Source: Nonomuraea soli (GTDB lineage Bacteria; Actinomycetota; Actinomycetes; Streptosporangiales; Streptosporangiaceae). Taken from it: a stretch of 64,000 nt of DNA. Of the stretch, positions 8,550 to 16,321 are shown piece after piece. The notes beneath the pieces are model-generated. The model was not told the DNA's origin and searched no databases. It saw nothing but the letters and a program-made list of their open reading frames with translations. The number at the start of each line of letters is the position of its first letter. Position 1 is the stretch's first letter. The position numbers and the translations under genes are program-made. The stretch spans positions 502,816 through 566,815 of the forward strand of contig NZ_JACDUR010000002.1 in NCBI RefSeq assembly GCF_013761175.1. Reading direction: 5' to 3'.

Positions 8550-9977
8550 TTATTCTGCCTGACCTGGCAGCCCTCCTGACCTGATGGTCTCGGCATACCA
8601 GAGAGCGCTGTCTTTGGGAATCCTGCGCAGGCTCTCACGGTCGACGTAGACCAGCCCGAATCGCTTGCCGTACCCCCAGGCCCACTCGAAGTTGTCCATG
8701 AGCGACCAGGCGAAGTACCCCTTGAGCGGGGCGCCCGCCTCGATCGCGGTGTGGCAGGCGCGCAGGTGCGCGTCGATGTAGGCCACGCGGCCGCTGTCGT
8801 GGACGGAGCCGTCGTCGGTCAGCACGTCGTCGAAGGCCGCGCCGTTCTCCGACACCACCAGATCGACGGCCGGGTAGGTCCGGGTCACCCGCATGAGCAG
8901 CTCGGTCAGGCAGGAGGCGTCGATCTCCCAGCCCATGGCCGTCACCGGCAGGCCGCTCGTGACGAAGGAGACGTGCTCGCTGCCCACCCACGGTGAACCG
9001 CTGTCGGTGGGAGCCGCCGCCGCCGAGGCTGCGCCGCCCGGCGTTCCGGAGACGGTGAAGGGGCTGTAGTAGTTGACCATCACCACGTCGAGCGGCGCGC
9101 CGATGATCTCCAGGTCGCCGTCCTGGATGAAGTCGAGGTCGGTCACCGCGCTCAGGTCCTGCAGCACGTCGGCCGGGTAGCTGCCGGTGAGCAGAGCGTC
9201 GAGGAAGAAGCGGTTCTGCAGCCCGTCGATGCGGCGGGCGGCGTCGAGGTCGGCCTCGCTGCCGGTGGCCGGGGCCACGGTGTAGAGGTTGACGCACCCG
9301 CCGATCTCGGTGCCCAGGTTCTGCTCCCGCATGGCGCGGACGGACAGACCGTGGGCCAGGTTGAGGTGGTGGGCGGCCCTGATCGCCTGCGCGGGCTCGC
9401 GGCGGCCGGGCGCGTGCTCACCGGAGGCGTACCCGAGGAAGGCCGCGCACCAGGGCTCGTTGATGGTGCTGAAGTGCCTGACCCGGTCGGCCAGCGCGGC
9501 GTGGACCTCGGCCGCGTAGTCGGCGAAACGGTAGGCGGTGTCCCTGACCGGCCAGCCGCCCGCGTCCTCGAGCGCCTGCGGCAGGTCCCAGTGGTAGAGC
9601 GTCACCCACGGGTCGATCCCCGCGCCCAGCAGCTCGTCGACGAGCCGGCTGTAGAAGTCCAGGCCCTGCTGGTTGACCGCGCCGCGGCCGTCGGGCTGGA
9701 TGCGGGGCCAGCTCACCGAGAAGCGGTAGGCGTTCAGGCCCATCTCCGCCATCAGCTTCACGTCTTCGGGATAGCGGTGGTAGTGGTCCACCGCGATCTT
9801 GCCGTGCTCGCCGTTGACCACCCGGCCGGGGATGGCGGCGAAGGTGTCCCAGATGGACCGTCCCCGCCCGCCGTCGGCCACCGCGCCCTCGATCTGGTAG
9901 GCGGACGTGGCCGCGCCCCAGACGAACCCGGTGGGGAACGCCAGGGTGGCGGGGCTTTGGGTTTCCTGCGTGGTCAC
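8550..9977 (-). CDS. bglC: GH1 beta-glucosidase (intracellular)
   Basis: 475 residues with no signal peptide. It shows the full glycoside hydrolase family 1 pattern: FVWGAATSAYQIEG at the N terminus, YHWDLPQALED, the acid/base Glu174 in TINEPW and the nucleophile Glu377 in VSENGA. The start is GTG with a perfect AAGGAGG 5 bases upstream. It follows cebG by 31 bases and precedes cebR by 23. It would cleave imported cellobiose and short cello-oligosaccharides to glucose, like Streptomyces BglC. Confidence 0.95.
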   Translation of the reverse strand: MTTQETQSPATLAFPTGFVWGAATSAYQIEGAVADGGRGRSIWDTFAAIPGRVVNGEHGKIAVDHYHRYPEDVKLMAEMGLNAYRFSVSWPRIQPDGRGAVNQQGLDFYSRLVDELLGAGIDPWVTLYHWDLPQALEDAGGWPVRDTAYRFADYAAEVHAALADRVRHFSTINEPWCAAFLGYASGEHAPGRREPAQAIRAAHHLNLAHGLSVRAMREQNLGTEIGGCVNLYTVAPATGSEADLDAARRIDGLQNRFFLDALLTGSYPADVLQDLSAVTDLDFIQDGDLEIIGAPLDVVMVNYYSPFTVSGTPGGAASAAAAPTDSGSPWVGSEHVSFVTSGLPVTAMGWEIDASCLTELLMRVTRTYPAVDLVVSENGAAFDDVLTDDGSVHDSGRVAYIDAHLRACHTAIEAGAPLKGYFAWSLMDNFEWAWGYGKRFGLVYVDRESLRRIPKDSALWYAETIRSGGLPGQAE

Positions 9978-10008
9978 GCAGCCTCCTTCGGTCTCATGTT
10001 TTGCCGGC

Positions 10009-10863
10009 TCACGACTTGACAGCCCCGTCCATCAGGCCGCTGACGATCTGCCGGCCGAAGAAGACGAAGACGAGCACGAGCGGGATGATCGACAGCGCGG
10101 TTCCCGCGAAGACGAGCACGTAGTTGGTGGAGTACTTCTCGTTGAGCATCCGGATGGCGACCTGCACGGTCGGGTTGTCCGCGCGCAGGATGATGCTCGG
10201 CCACAGGAACTCGTTCCAGATCAGCATGAAGGTCTGGATCGACAGCACCGCCATGCCCGGCCGTACGGCGGGCAGGACCACGCTCCACCAGATGCGGCCG
10301 GTGTGGGCCCCGTCCACCCTGGCCGCCTCCACGAGCTCGCGGGGTACGGCCTGGCGGGTGTACTGGGTCATCAGGAAGACCCCGAAGCCGTTGACCAGGA
10401 AGGGCAGGATCACGGCCTGGAGGGTGTTGGTCCAGCCCAGCGTCACCATCATCTGGTAGAGCGGGACGATGCCCATCTGCTGCAGCGGCACCATCATGGT
10501 GAGCACGATCGACAGCAGCAGCAGGTTGCGCCCGCGGAAGTGCAGCGAGGCGAAGGCGAAGCCGGCCAGCGTGGAGATGGCGACCACCGCGAGCGTCACC
10601 GCGCTGGTGATGATCACCGAGTTGACGATGCCGGTGAGGAAGTGAGCGTTCTCGGCCTCGAAGACCGCCTTGATGTTCTCGCCCAGGTTGCCTCCGGGCA
10701 GGAACGGCGGCGGGACGTCGTGCACGTCGTCGTTCGACCTGCTGGCGATGATGATCATCCAGTAGATCGGGAAGATCGACAGGATCACGGTGAAGGCGAG
10801 CATCACCTTGGTGAGCACGCCCGCCTTGAAGACTCCCGGAGTGTTGTGCTGGATGGCGGTCAT
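10009..10863 (-). CDS. cebG: cellobiose ABC importer permease CebG (MalG type)
   Basis: 284 residues with six predicted membrane helices and a BPD_transp_1 domain. The EAA loop is ELVEAARVDGAHTGRIWWSV. The ATG overlaps the cebF stop by 4 bases and GGGGAGAT precedes it. The C terminus GRQIVSGLMDGAVKS is typical of MalG-like permeases. It pairs with CebF and would use an ATPase encoded elsewhere, most probably MsiK at 52038-53324. Confidence 0.92.
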   Translation of the reverse strand: MTAIQHNTPGVFKAGVLTKVMLAFTVILSIFPIYWMIIIASRSNDDVHDVPPPFLPGGNLGENIKAVFEAENAHFLTGIVNSVIITSAVTLAVVAISTLAGFAFASLHFRGRNLLLLSIVLTMMVPLQQMGIVPLYQMMVTLGWTNTLQAVILPFLVNGFGVFLMTQYTRQAVPRELVEAARVDGAHTGRIWWSVVLPAVRPGMAVLSIQTFMLIWNEFLWPSIILRADNPTVQVAIRMLNEKYSTNYVLVFAGTALSIIPLVLVFVFFGRQIVSGLMDGAVKS

Positions 10864-11828
10864 CGCGAGGATCTCCCCAGGCCGCGGGTGATGGCGTAGT
10901 TGATGAGCGCGGCGATGAGGATGAGCAGGAACAGCACCCACGCCGCCGCGGCGGCGTAGCCGTACTCGAAGTCGCGGAAGGCCTCCTTGACGATGAACAT
11001 CGCCACCGTCTGGAACTGGCCGGTCGTACCGCCGCTGACGCTGCCGCCGCCGAAGATCACCGGCTCGGCGTACAGGGTGAAGCCGCCGATGGTGGAGACG
11101 ATGACGGTGAAGATGATCGTCGGCTTGAGCAGCGGGACGGTGATCTGCCAGAACTGCCTGCGCGAGGAGGCGCCGTCGAGCGCGGCGGCCTCGTAGATGT
11201 CGCGCGAGATGGTCTGCATCGCGGCCAGGTAGATGATCGCGTTGTAGCCGGTCCAGCGCCAGTCGACCATGGTGGAGATGGCGATCCACGACGACCACTT
11301 GGCGTTCTGCCAGTGGATCGGGTCGTCCATGCCGAACAGGCCGAGGACCCAGTTGATCAGGCCGTAGTCGCGCGCGTAGAGCTGGCTGAAGATGACGCCG
11401 ACCGCGACGACCGAGGTGACGATCGGGGCCAGGACGCTCAGGCGCAGGGCCAGGCGGAAGCGCAGGCGCTTGTTGAGAGCGTTGGCCAGCAGGAGGGCCA
11501 GCAGCAGCTGGGGCACGGTGGCCAGGAAGAAGATGCCGACCGTGTTGTAGGTGGCGTTCCAGAACTTCTCGTCGGCCAGCAGCTCGCCGTAGTTGGCCAG
11601 GCCCACCCAGTCCTTGTCGCCGGCCAGCTGCCAGTCGTGCAGCGACACCCAGGCGGTGAAGACCAGCGGGAAGAGGCCGAACAGGGCGAACAGCACGAAG
11701 TAGGGGGAGACGAAGAGGTAGGGGGCGGCGTGGATGTCCAGCCGCGACAGGAAGGAGCGGCGGACGCGTACGGCGCCGCGCCTCCTGCGGTGCCCGCCCG
11801 CGCGGCCGGCGGGGAGGTCGAGGCTCAT
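10860..11828 (-). CDS. cebF: cellobiose ABC importer permease CebF (MalF type)
   Basis: 322 residues. A short basic N terminus (RRRRGAVRVRR) precedes six membrane helices. The EAA motif is YEAAALDGASSRRQFWQITVPL. Unlike the maltose MalF at 43223-44806 it has no large extracytoplasmic insert. It lies 300 bases downstream of cebE, across two strong hairpins, and overlaps cebG. It forms the heterodimeric channel with CebG. Confidence 0.92.
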   Translation of the reverse strand: MSLDLPAGRAGGHRRRRGAVRVRRSFLSRLDIHAAPYLFVSPYFVLFALFGLFPLVFTAWVSLHDWQLAGDKDWVGLANYGELLADEKFWNATYNTVGIFFLATVPQLLLALLLANALNKRLRFRLALRLSVLAPIVTSVVAVGVIFSQLYARDYGLINWVLGLFGMDDPIHWQNAKWSSWIAISTMVDWRWTGYNAIIYLAAMQTISRDIYEAAALDGASSRRQFWQITVPLLKPTIIFTVIVSTIGGFTLYAEPVIFGGGSVSGGTTGQFQTVAMFIVKEAFRDFEYGYAAAAAWVLFLLILIAALINYAITRGLGRSSR

Positions 11829-11999
11829 CGTGGCCTGCCAGGTGTGGTGGTCATCGGGACACCGCCGTCGGCCGGAGCGGGCCGGAGGTCTCCAGACGGG
11901 CGGTCGCCGGGCGGGAGGTCGTCGTGCGGGCGGTCGCCGTGCGGGCGGGGGTCGTCGTGTGGAAGGGGGTCAAGGAAGGTTCTGCCTCTCATGGGGGAA

Positions 12000-12022
12000 G
12001 GGCGGCCGTGGTCCGGCCGCCC
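12000..12022 (-). terminator. intercistronic hairpin 2 in the cebE-cebF gap
   Basis: GGGCGGCC, a 7-base loop, then GGCCGCCC makes a perfect 8-bp GC stem. It sits in the 300-base gap 11829-12128, which has no gene. Together with the larger hairpin nearer cebE it probably lowers readthrough, so the binding protein is made in excess of the permeases. Confidence 0.6.
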
Positions 12023-12078
12023 CTCGGGTCGCGAGGAGTCCGTGAGCGCCGCCCGCCGCGAAGGGCCGGCCGCGCTCA

Positions 12079-12122
12079 CCTCGCCCCCGGTGTCACGGCC
12101 GGGGGCCGCCACCGGGGCGAGG
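12079..12122 (-). terminator. large attenuator/stabiliser hairpin just after cebE
   Basis: CCTCGCCCCCGGTG (12079-12092) pairs with CACCGGGGCGAGG (12110-12122) with one bulged base. A smaller GGCC/GGCC stem lies inside the loop and further GC pairing outside. It begins 7 bases after the cebE stop on the minus strand, the usual place for a partial terminator or 3'-end stabiliser of binding-protein mRNA. Confidence 0.65.
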
Positions 12123-12128
12123 GCCGGC

Positions 12129-13478
12129 TCAGTTGCCGGCCATCTGACCTTCCGCCACGAACTTGGCCCAGGCCTCGCCCCACTTGATCGCGCCCTGGTC
12201 GGCGCCGTTGATCACCTTCTCGACGGCGGCGCGGACCTGGCTGTGCTTCTCACCGAAGAAGATCGGGGCGATCGACTGGGTGGAGGCGGCGAAGATCTTG
12301 CCGGCGGGGGCGTCGCTGAAGTACTTGTCGACCGAGTCGGCGACGGCGGGGTCCTGCTGCCCGGCGAGGGTCGACGGGGTGCCGCCGGCCTCCTTGTAGG
12401 CGAACAGCTGGCCTTCCTTGCTCGTCAGGTAGCTGAGGACCTCGGCGGCCTCCTTCGGGTGCTTGCTCTGCGAGGGCACCGCGAGCCAGGAGCCGCCCCA
12501 GTTGCCGGAGCCGCCGGGGATGGTGGCGACGTCCCACTTGCCGGAGTTCTCCTCACCGGAGTTGCCGGAGATCACACCGCGCATCCAGCTCGGGCACGCC
12601 ATGGCGGCGAAGCCACCGGTCTTCTGGGCGGCGTTCCACGGGTCGCTCCAGGCCTCGAGCTTGGCCGACAGGCCGCCCTCGCTGATCTGCTGGACGGTGT
12701 CGAAGGCCGACTTGACCGCCGGGTTGGTGTCGACGACCAGCTTGTTCTCCTTGTCGAAGTAGGAGAGCCCGCCGTTCTTGCCCGCTTCCTGGGTGAGGAT
12801 GGCGTTGAAGACGGTGACGGGGCCGTCGATGAAGCCGACCTTGGGCAGCTTGGCCTTGAACTGCTGGCCGGTCTTGATGAAGCTCGCCCAGTCCGGCCAC
12901 AGCTTGCCGACCTCTTCGCGGTCGGTGGGCAGGCCGGCCTTCTCGAACAGGTCCTTGCGGTAGCACATGGCCAGGCCGCCGACGTCGGTGCCGAGCGCGA
13001 AGAGCTTGCCGTCGGCGTTGACGCCGGTGTTCCACTTCCACTCGGGGAACTCGGACTTGCGGCTGTCGAGGCCGTACTGGGCCAGGTCGGCGAAGTACTG
13101 CGGGCGGGCGGCCATGAGGCCCATGGCCATCTCGTCGATGCCGATGATGTCACCGGCGCCGCTGCCGGCCTCGAGCCACTGCAGCACCTGCGGCAGGTAG
13201 TCGTTCTCGAAGTTCTCGGCGACGTTGTCGTACTTGATCTGGATGTTCGGGTTCTTGGCGTTCCACTCCTTGACCGCCTCGCTGTACCCGAAGTTCTTGC
13301 CACCGCCGAAGGTCTGCAGCGTGATGGTGACCGGCTCGGCCGGGGCGCTGGCGCCCTGGCTGGTGCCGGACTGGGCGTTCGTCGACGGAGCTTCGGAGCT
13401 GCCGCAGGCGGTGACGGTCAGGAAGGTGGCCATGCTCGCGGCCGCGAGAAGCGTGCCGCGGTGCGTGGACTTCGACAT
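12129..13478 (-). CDS. cebE: cellobiose/cellotriose-binding lipoprotein CebE
   Basis: 449 residues. The lipoprotein signal peptide ends in the lipobox LTVTAC, with Cys25 lipidated and a Ser/Pro/Thr-rich tether after it. The body is an extracellular solute-binding protein family 1 fold (for example GTDVGGLAMCYRKDLFEKAGLP and the conserved GGSWLAVPSQSKHPKEAAE). The start has GAGGGG about 7 bases upstream. It is the first gene of the operon, with two perfect CebR boxes upstream, as in Streptomyces cebE. Specificity for cello-oligosaccharides is inferred from the operator and the GH1 partner. Confidence 0.92.
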   Translation of the reverse strand: MSKSTHRGTLLAAASMATFLTVTACGSSEAPSTNAQSGTSQGASAPAEPVTITLQTFGGGKNFGYSEAVKEWNAKNPNIQIKYDNVAENFENDYLPQVLQWLEAGSGAGDIIGIDEMAMGLMAARPQYFADLAQYGLDSRKSEFPEWKWNTGVNADGKLFALGTDVGGLAMCYRKDLFEKAGLPTDREEVGKLWPDWASFIKTGQQFKAKLPKVGFIDGPVTVFNAILTQEAGKNGGLSYFDKENKLVVDTNPAVKSAFDTVQQISEGGLSAKLEAWSDPWNAAQKTGGFAAMACPSWMRGVISGNSGEENSGKWDVATIPGGSGNWGGSWLAVPSQSKHPKEAAEVLSYLTSKEGQLFAYKEAGGTPSTLAGQQDPAVADSVDKYFSDAPAGKIFAASTQSIAPIFFGEKHSQVRAAVEKVINGADQGAIKWGEAWAKFVAEGQMAGN

Positions 13479-13555
13479 TCCAAGCCCCTCTCATAGGACT
13501 TCAGGTTCATGGGATGGCGCCACCGCGAACCGATCCCCGAGCCTCGCGGTGTCCT

Positions 13556-13569
13556 TGGGAGCGCTCCCA
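13556..13569. promoter_or_regulatory. CebR box 1
   Basis: TGGGAGCGCTCCCA, a perfect 14-bp palindrome identical to the known Streptomyces CebR operator. It is 78 bases upstream of the cebE start. Confidence 0.92.
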
Positions 13570-13677
13570 CAAAGGGTGGGGGAAGTCGGGGATGTGCGTC
13601 AATGTGTCGCAACGTAACTGTTACATGCGGGTCACCACGCCCTGATTACCAGCGTGAAGCCTGACCTGCGGTGTTGC

Positions 13678-13691
13678 TGGGAGCGCTCCCA
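13678..13691. promoter_or_regulatory. CebR box 2
   Basis: A second perfect TGGGAGCGCTCCCA, 122 bases from the first and about 200 bases upstream of cebE, close to the 3' end of the MarR gene. The spacing of nearly 12 helical turns would suit DNA looping by a LacI-type repressor. Between the two lies a small dyad, GTAACTGTTAC (13614-13624). Confidence 0.9.
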
Positions 13692-13737
13692 TCTGCGCCG
13701 AAAAAATCCCGCCCCCCTACCGGCCGCCGCGGGGGCC

Positions 13738-14238
13738 TCAGGAACTCGTCACGCGCCGCCGTACACCCTGCGTGAGCGTGTCGAGCAAGGTCACCAGGGC
13801 TTCCCGCTCGGCGGGTCGCAGGTCCGCCACCAGCGCGGCCTCGCGGCCGAGCACCTGGTCCACCGAGCTCTCGACCAGCGTGTGGCCCTCGGCCGTCAGC
13901 GAGACCTCGACGGCGCGCCGCCCGTCGCCGGGCGTGCGCACCACCAGGCCCCGCTCCTCGGCGCGGGCCACCCGCTGGGAGATGGCTCCCGCCGTGACGA
14001 GCGTGCGGGCCGCCAGCTCGCGCGTGCCGAGCCGGTACGGCGGGCCGGAGCGGCGCAGCGTCGACAGCAGGTCGAGGGTGGCCGAGTCGATGCCCGCCCG
14101 CCTGAGCACCCGGGCGCGGTCGTCGGCGAACAGCTTGGCCAGGCGCAGGATGGGGGTGACGATCTCGATCGAGCCGGTGGGGGTGCCGGGACGCTCGCGC
14201 TCCCATGCCCGGGCGATCTGACGCGGCGAGATGGTCAT
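13738..14238 (-). CDS. MarR-family regulator
   Basis: 166 residues. A winged helix spans about 60-130: LDLLSTLRRSG, then LVTAGAISQRVARAEERGLV as recognition helix and wing with the basic DGRRA turn. The ATG at 14238 was chosen because longer forms would read through the divergent promoter. It is divergent from the SDR gene, and the 14-bp dyad between them is its likely operator. It probably represses the SDR gene and itself. Confidence 0.88.
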   Translation of the reverse strand: MTISPRQIARAWERERPGTPTGSIEIVTPILRLAKLFADDRARVLRRAGIDSATLDLLSTLRRSGPPYRLGTRELAARTLVTAGAISQRVARAEERGLVVRTPGDGRRAVEVSLTAEGHTLVESSVDQVLGREAALVADLRPAEREALVTLLDTLTQGVRRRVTSS

Positions 14239-14277
14239 GGGGCGGGGCCTCCGGGGTGTGTTACGTTGCCGTCCTAC

Positions 14278-14291
14278 GTTTAGGGCTAAAC
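14278..14291. promoter_or_regulatory. probable MarR operator
   Basis: GTTTAGGGCTAAAC has perfect 6-bp arms (GTTTAG/CTAAAC) around GG. It lies between the divergent MarR (start 14238) and SDR (start 14306) genes, where it would cover both promoters. Confidence 0.72.
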
Positions 14292-14305
14292 ATACAGGAG
14301 GGGTC

Positions 14306-15298
14306 ATGACTCGCGTGGTGCTTGTCACCGGAGGGGGCACGGGGATCGGGCGGGCGGTGGCGGCCCGGTTCGTGGAGGAGGGGGCTCGCGTGGTCATCAC
14401 CGGCCGGCGCGCCGACCGCCTGGAGGCGGCGGTGGGGGAACTCGCCCTGCTCGGTGCGTCGGTGGAGGGGGCGCCTGGAGAGACGGCGCTCGGGTCGGCC
14501 GACGGGCCGTCCGGTGGGCTGGCTGGCGAGTCGGCTGGTGGGCTGGCTGGCGAAATGGCCAGCGGGTCGGCTGGTGGGTTGGCTGGCGGGTTAGCCGGTG
14601 GGGTGGTCGGCGGGGTGGTCGGCGGGGGCGCCGAGAGGCCGGGCCAGGAGTTCGCCGGTGTGGATGGCCGTGTGATCGGCGTCGTGTGTGACGCGGCGGA
14701 TCCCGCGCAGGTGGCCGTGCTGGCGGCTCGTGTCGGGGCGCCGGACGTGCTGGTGAACGCGGCCGGTGGCCTGCCCGAGTCGCGGCCCGCGGTGACGGTC
14801 ACGGGCCGCGACGGAGCGGGAGGCGACGGAGCGGGAGGCGACGAGGGGGAACGTCTGGCCGCGGTGGGGCGGCAGTGGGAGTCGGCCTTCGCGCAGAACG
14901 TGCTGACCGCCGTGCTGACCACTGCCGCCTTCGAGCACCTGCTCCAGCCGGGCGCCTCGGTGATCAGCATCGGCTCGATCGCCGCCGAGCGTCGCGGTGG
15001 CTCCTACGGCGCGGCCAAGGCCGCCCTGGCGGCGTGGAACGCCTTCCAGTCAGCGGCCCTGGGCCCGCGTGGCATCACCTGCAACGTGATCGCTCCCGGC
15101 TACATCGAGGCGACGGAGTTCTTCCGCGACGGCCTCACCGAGGAGCGGCGCGCGCTCCTGATCGAGGAGACGCACGACAAACGGCCGGGCACTCCCGACG
15201 ATCTCGCGCGGACGGTGGCGTTCCTCGCCTCCGCGGGGGCCCGCCACATCACCGGCCAGACCCTGCATGTCAACGGAGGCGCTCACACCACGCGCTAG
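14306..15298 (+). CDS. SDR oxidoreductase with Gly/Ala repeat insert
   Basis: 330 residues. The cofactor motif TGGGTGIG (8-15) and Arg34-Arg35 suggest NADP(H). The catalytic set is Asn198, Ser224, Tyr234 and Lys238 (SYGAAK), and the C terminus GQTLHVNGG is classic FabG-like. The family is normally about 250 residues. The excess is an in-frame low-complexity stretch at about 57-112 (repeats of GGLAGE, GGLAGG, GGVVGG) and a smaller GAGGDGAGGDEGE at 170-182, both in loop positions. The ribosome-binding site is AGGAGG 4 bases before the ATG. It is divergent from, and probably controlled by, the MarR gene. The substrate is unknown. Confidence 0.87.
   Translation: MTRVVLVTGGGTGIGRAVAARFVEEGARVVITGRRADRLEAAVGELALLGASVEGAPGETALGSADGPSGGLAGESAGGLAGEMASGSAGGLAGGLAGGVVGGVVGGGAERPGQEFAGVDGRVIGVVCDAADPAQVAVLAARVGAPDVLVNAAGGLPESRPAVTVTGRDGAGGDGAGGDEGERLAAVGRQWESAFAQNVLTAVLTTAAFEHLLQPGASVISIGSIAAERRGGSYGAAKAALAAWNAFQSAALGPRGITCNVIAPGYIEATEFFRDGLTEERRALLIEETHDKRPGTPDDLARTVAFLASAGARHITGQTLHVNGGAHTTR
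14510..14633 (+). repeat. degenerate minisatellite inside the SDR gene
   Basis: Imperfect tandem units built on ggctggcgagtc, ggctggtgg and ggtggtcggcgg, in multiples of three bases, encode the Gly/Ala insert. All copies keep the frame, so the gene stays open. Confidence 0.7.
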
Positions 15299-15309
15299 GG
15301 GGAGGGGGC

Positions 15310-16050
15310 TTACTTGCCGTAGGACGGGTAACCGTACCCGACGACCTGGGACTTGGGGCGCACCCGCTGCTCGACCTTGCCGTTGCCGGTGTTGCCCTCG
15401 ACGGTGGTGATGGTGCCGTCGCCGTTGTCCTTCTCGACGAAGCCGACGTGCTGGATGGAGCTGAGGCTCTTGCTGCCGTTCCAGGAGAAGAAGACGACCG
15501 AGCCGGGCTTGGCGGTGGTGCCCCAGCGCTTGTTGGCCTTGAACCAGTTGGCGTAGGTCGGGGTGTAGGCGTCCCAGCCGATGGTGGTGCGGCCGCCGGT
15601 CTGCTCACCGACCCAGGAGACGAACATCGCGCACCAGGCGGCGTTCAGGTAGGCGGTGCGGTTGCCGCCGTCGCGGGCGACGGTCTCGGCGGCGCGCTTG
15701 GACTTGGAGTACCAGTCCTGGAACTTGGTGCCGCCGCCGCTGGAGTTCTCCTTGACGCCGATCTGCTGCTTGGCCAGCGACAGGACCTTGGTGACGGACG
15801 GCATGGCGGGGGCGGCCTTGCCCGGGGAGCCCTCGACGGGTGCGGCGGCCTTGGCGCCGGAGGCGGCGGCCGCGGCGATGCCGAGGTCGAGCTTGGGTGA
15901 CAGCGCCTTGAGAGCGGTGACGTCGGTGGCGTCGATTCCGTTGTCCGCGTGGGCGGGGGCCACGCCGAGGCCTGCGGCGAAGACGCTGGCCGTGAGGGCG
16001 GCGGAGACGTAGTGAACCTTGGTCGGACGAACTCGGCGGTGCTTAGCCAT
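15310..16050 (-). CDS. secreted CHAP-domain peptidoglycan hydrolase
   Basis: 246 residues. The basic N terminus and hydrophobic core end in APAHA, giving signal peptidase cleavage after about residue 35. A Lys/Ala/Pro linker leads to a CHAP domain with Cys140 (NAAWCAMFVSW), His201 (IQHVGFV) and the polar Glu218/Asn220 (VEGN). Such enzymes cut the stem peptide or the amide to muramic acid. The mRNA leader holds a c-di-AMP riboswitch, which in actinomycetes is found before cell-wall hydrolase genes such as rpfA and NlpC/CHAP genes. Confidence 0.92.
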   Translation of the reverse strand: MAKHRRVRPTKVHYVSAALTASVFAAGLGVAPAHADNGIDATDVTALKALSPKLDLGIAAAAASGAKAAAPVEGSPGKAAPAMPSVTKVLSLAKQQIGVKENSSGGGTKFQDWYSKSKRAAETVARDGGNRTAYLNAAWCAMFVSWVGEQTGGRTTIGWDAYTPTYANWFKANKRWGTTAKPGSVVFFSWNGSKSLSSIQHVGFVEKDNGDGTITTVEGNTGNGKVEQRVRPKSQVVGYGYPSYGK

Positions 16051-16069
16051 GGAAGGGGGACTCTCCTCG

Positions 16070-16215
16070 CTTCATACCGCTTACCGGGTTAGCTGACGGG
16101 CTCGGACGTGAAGCTGTCCTAGATCGGAGGGCCGATCATTCGCCCCGGTGGGACTGAGTGGGTCCCCGGTTCCGCAGGATGCGGATTCAGCGGTCGCAGG
16201 CTTGTGACCTGCGAA
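16070..16215 (-). ncRNA. c-di-AMP riboswitch (ydaO-yuaA type)
   Basis: Read on the minus strand, the leader of the CHAP gene begins with the hairpin CGCAGG/CCTGCG (16195-16213). It then carries the conserved blocks GAATCCGCA, TGCGGAACCGGGGACCC, GGGGCGAATGATCGG, CCGAGCCCGTCAGCTAACC and CGGTAAGCGG, ending about 25 bases before the ATG. Order and spacing match the actinobacterial ydaO class, an off-switch for c-di-AMP in other bacteria. The ends are approximate. The rest of the gap 16051-16321 appears to be promoter and leader. Confidence 0.92.
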
Positions 16216-16321
16216 TAGGTGGTCAGGCAACGTCCGGGTAGCCCGGACGTGCCCAAAAGGTAATACATCAGGCAAGGAGATTACAAATCCGTAAACGCGC
16301 AGGTCACGGAATGCCCGTAAT

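Noticed and set aside
7474..9519. Long plus-strand open frames opposite cebR and bglC
   Set aside because: They are antisense shadows with skewed composition; cebR and bglC have full family motifs.
13614..13624. GTAACTGTTAC as a third operator of the ceb promoter
   Set aside because: Arms are only 5 bp and it does not match CebR. It may be chance or part of the promoter, so it is not listed as a separate site.
14510..14633. Mobile element or CRISPR-like array in the SDR gene
   Set aside because: Units are short, degenerate, in frame and translated, with no spacers, terminal repeats or transposase.
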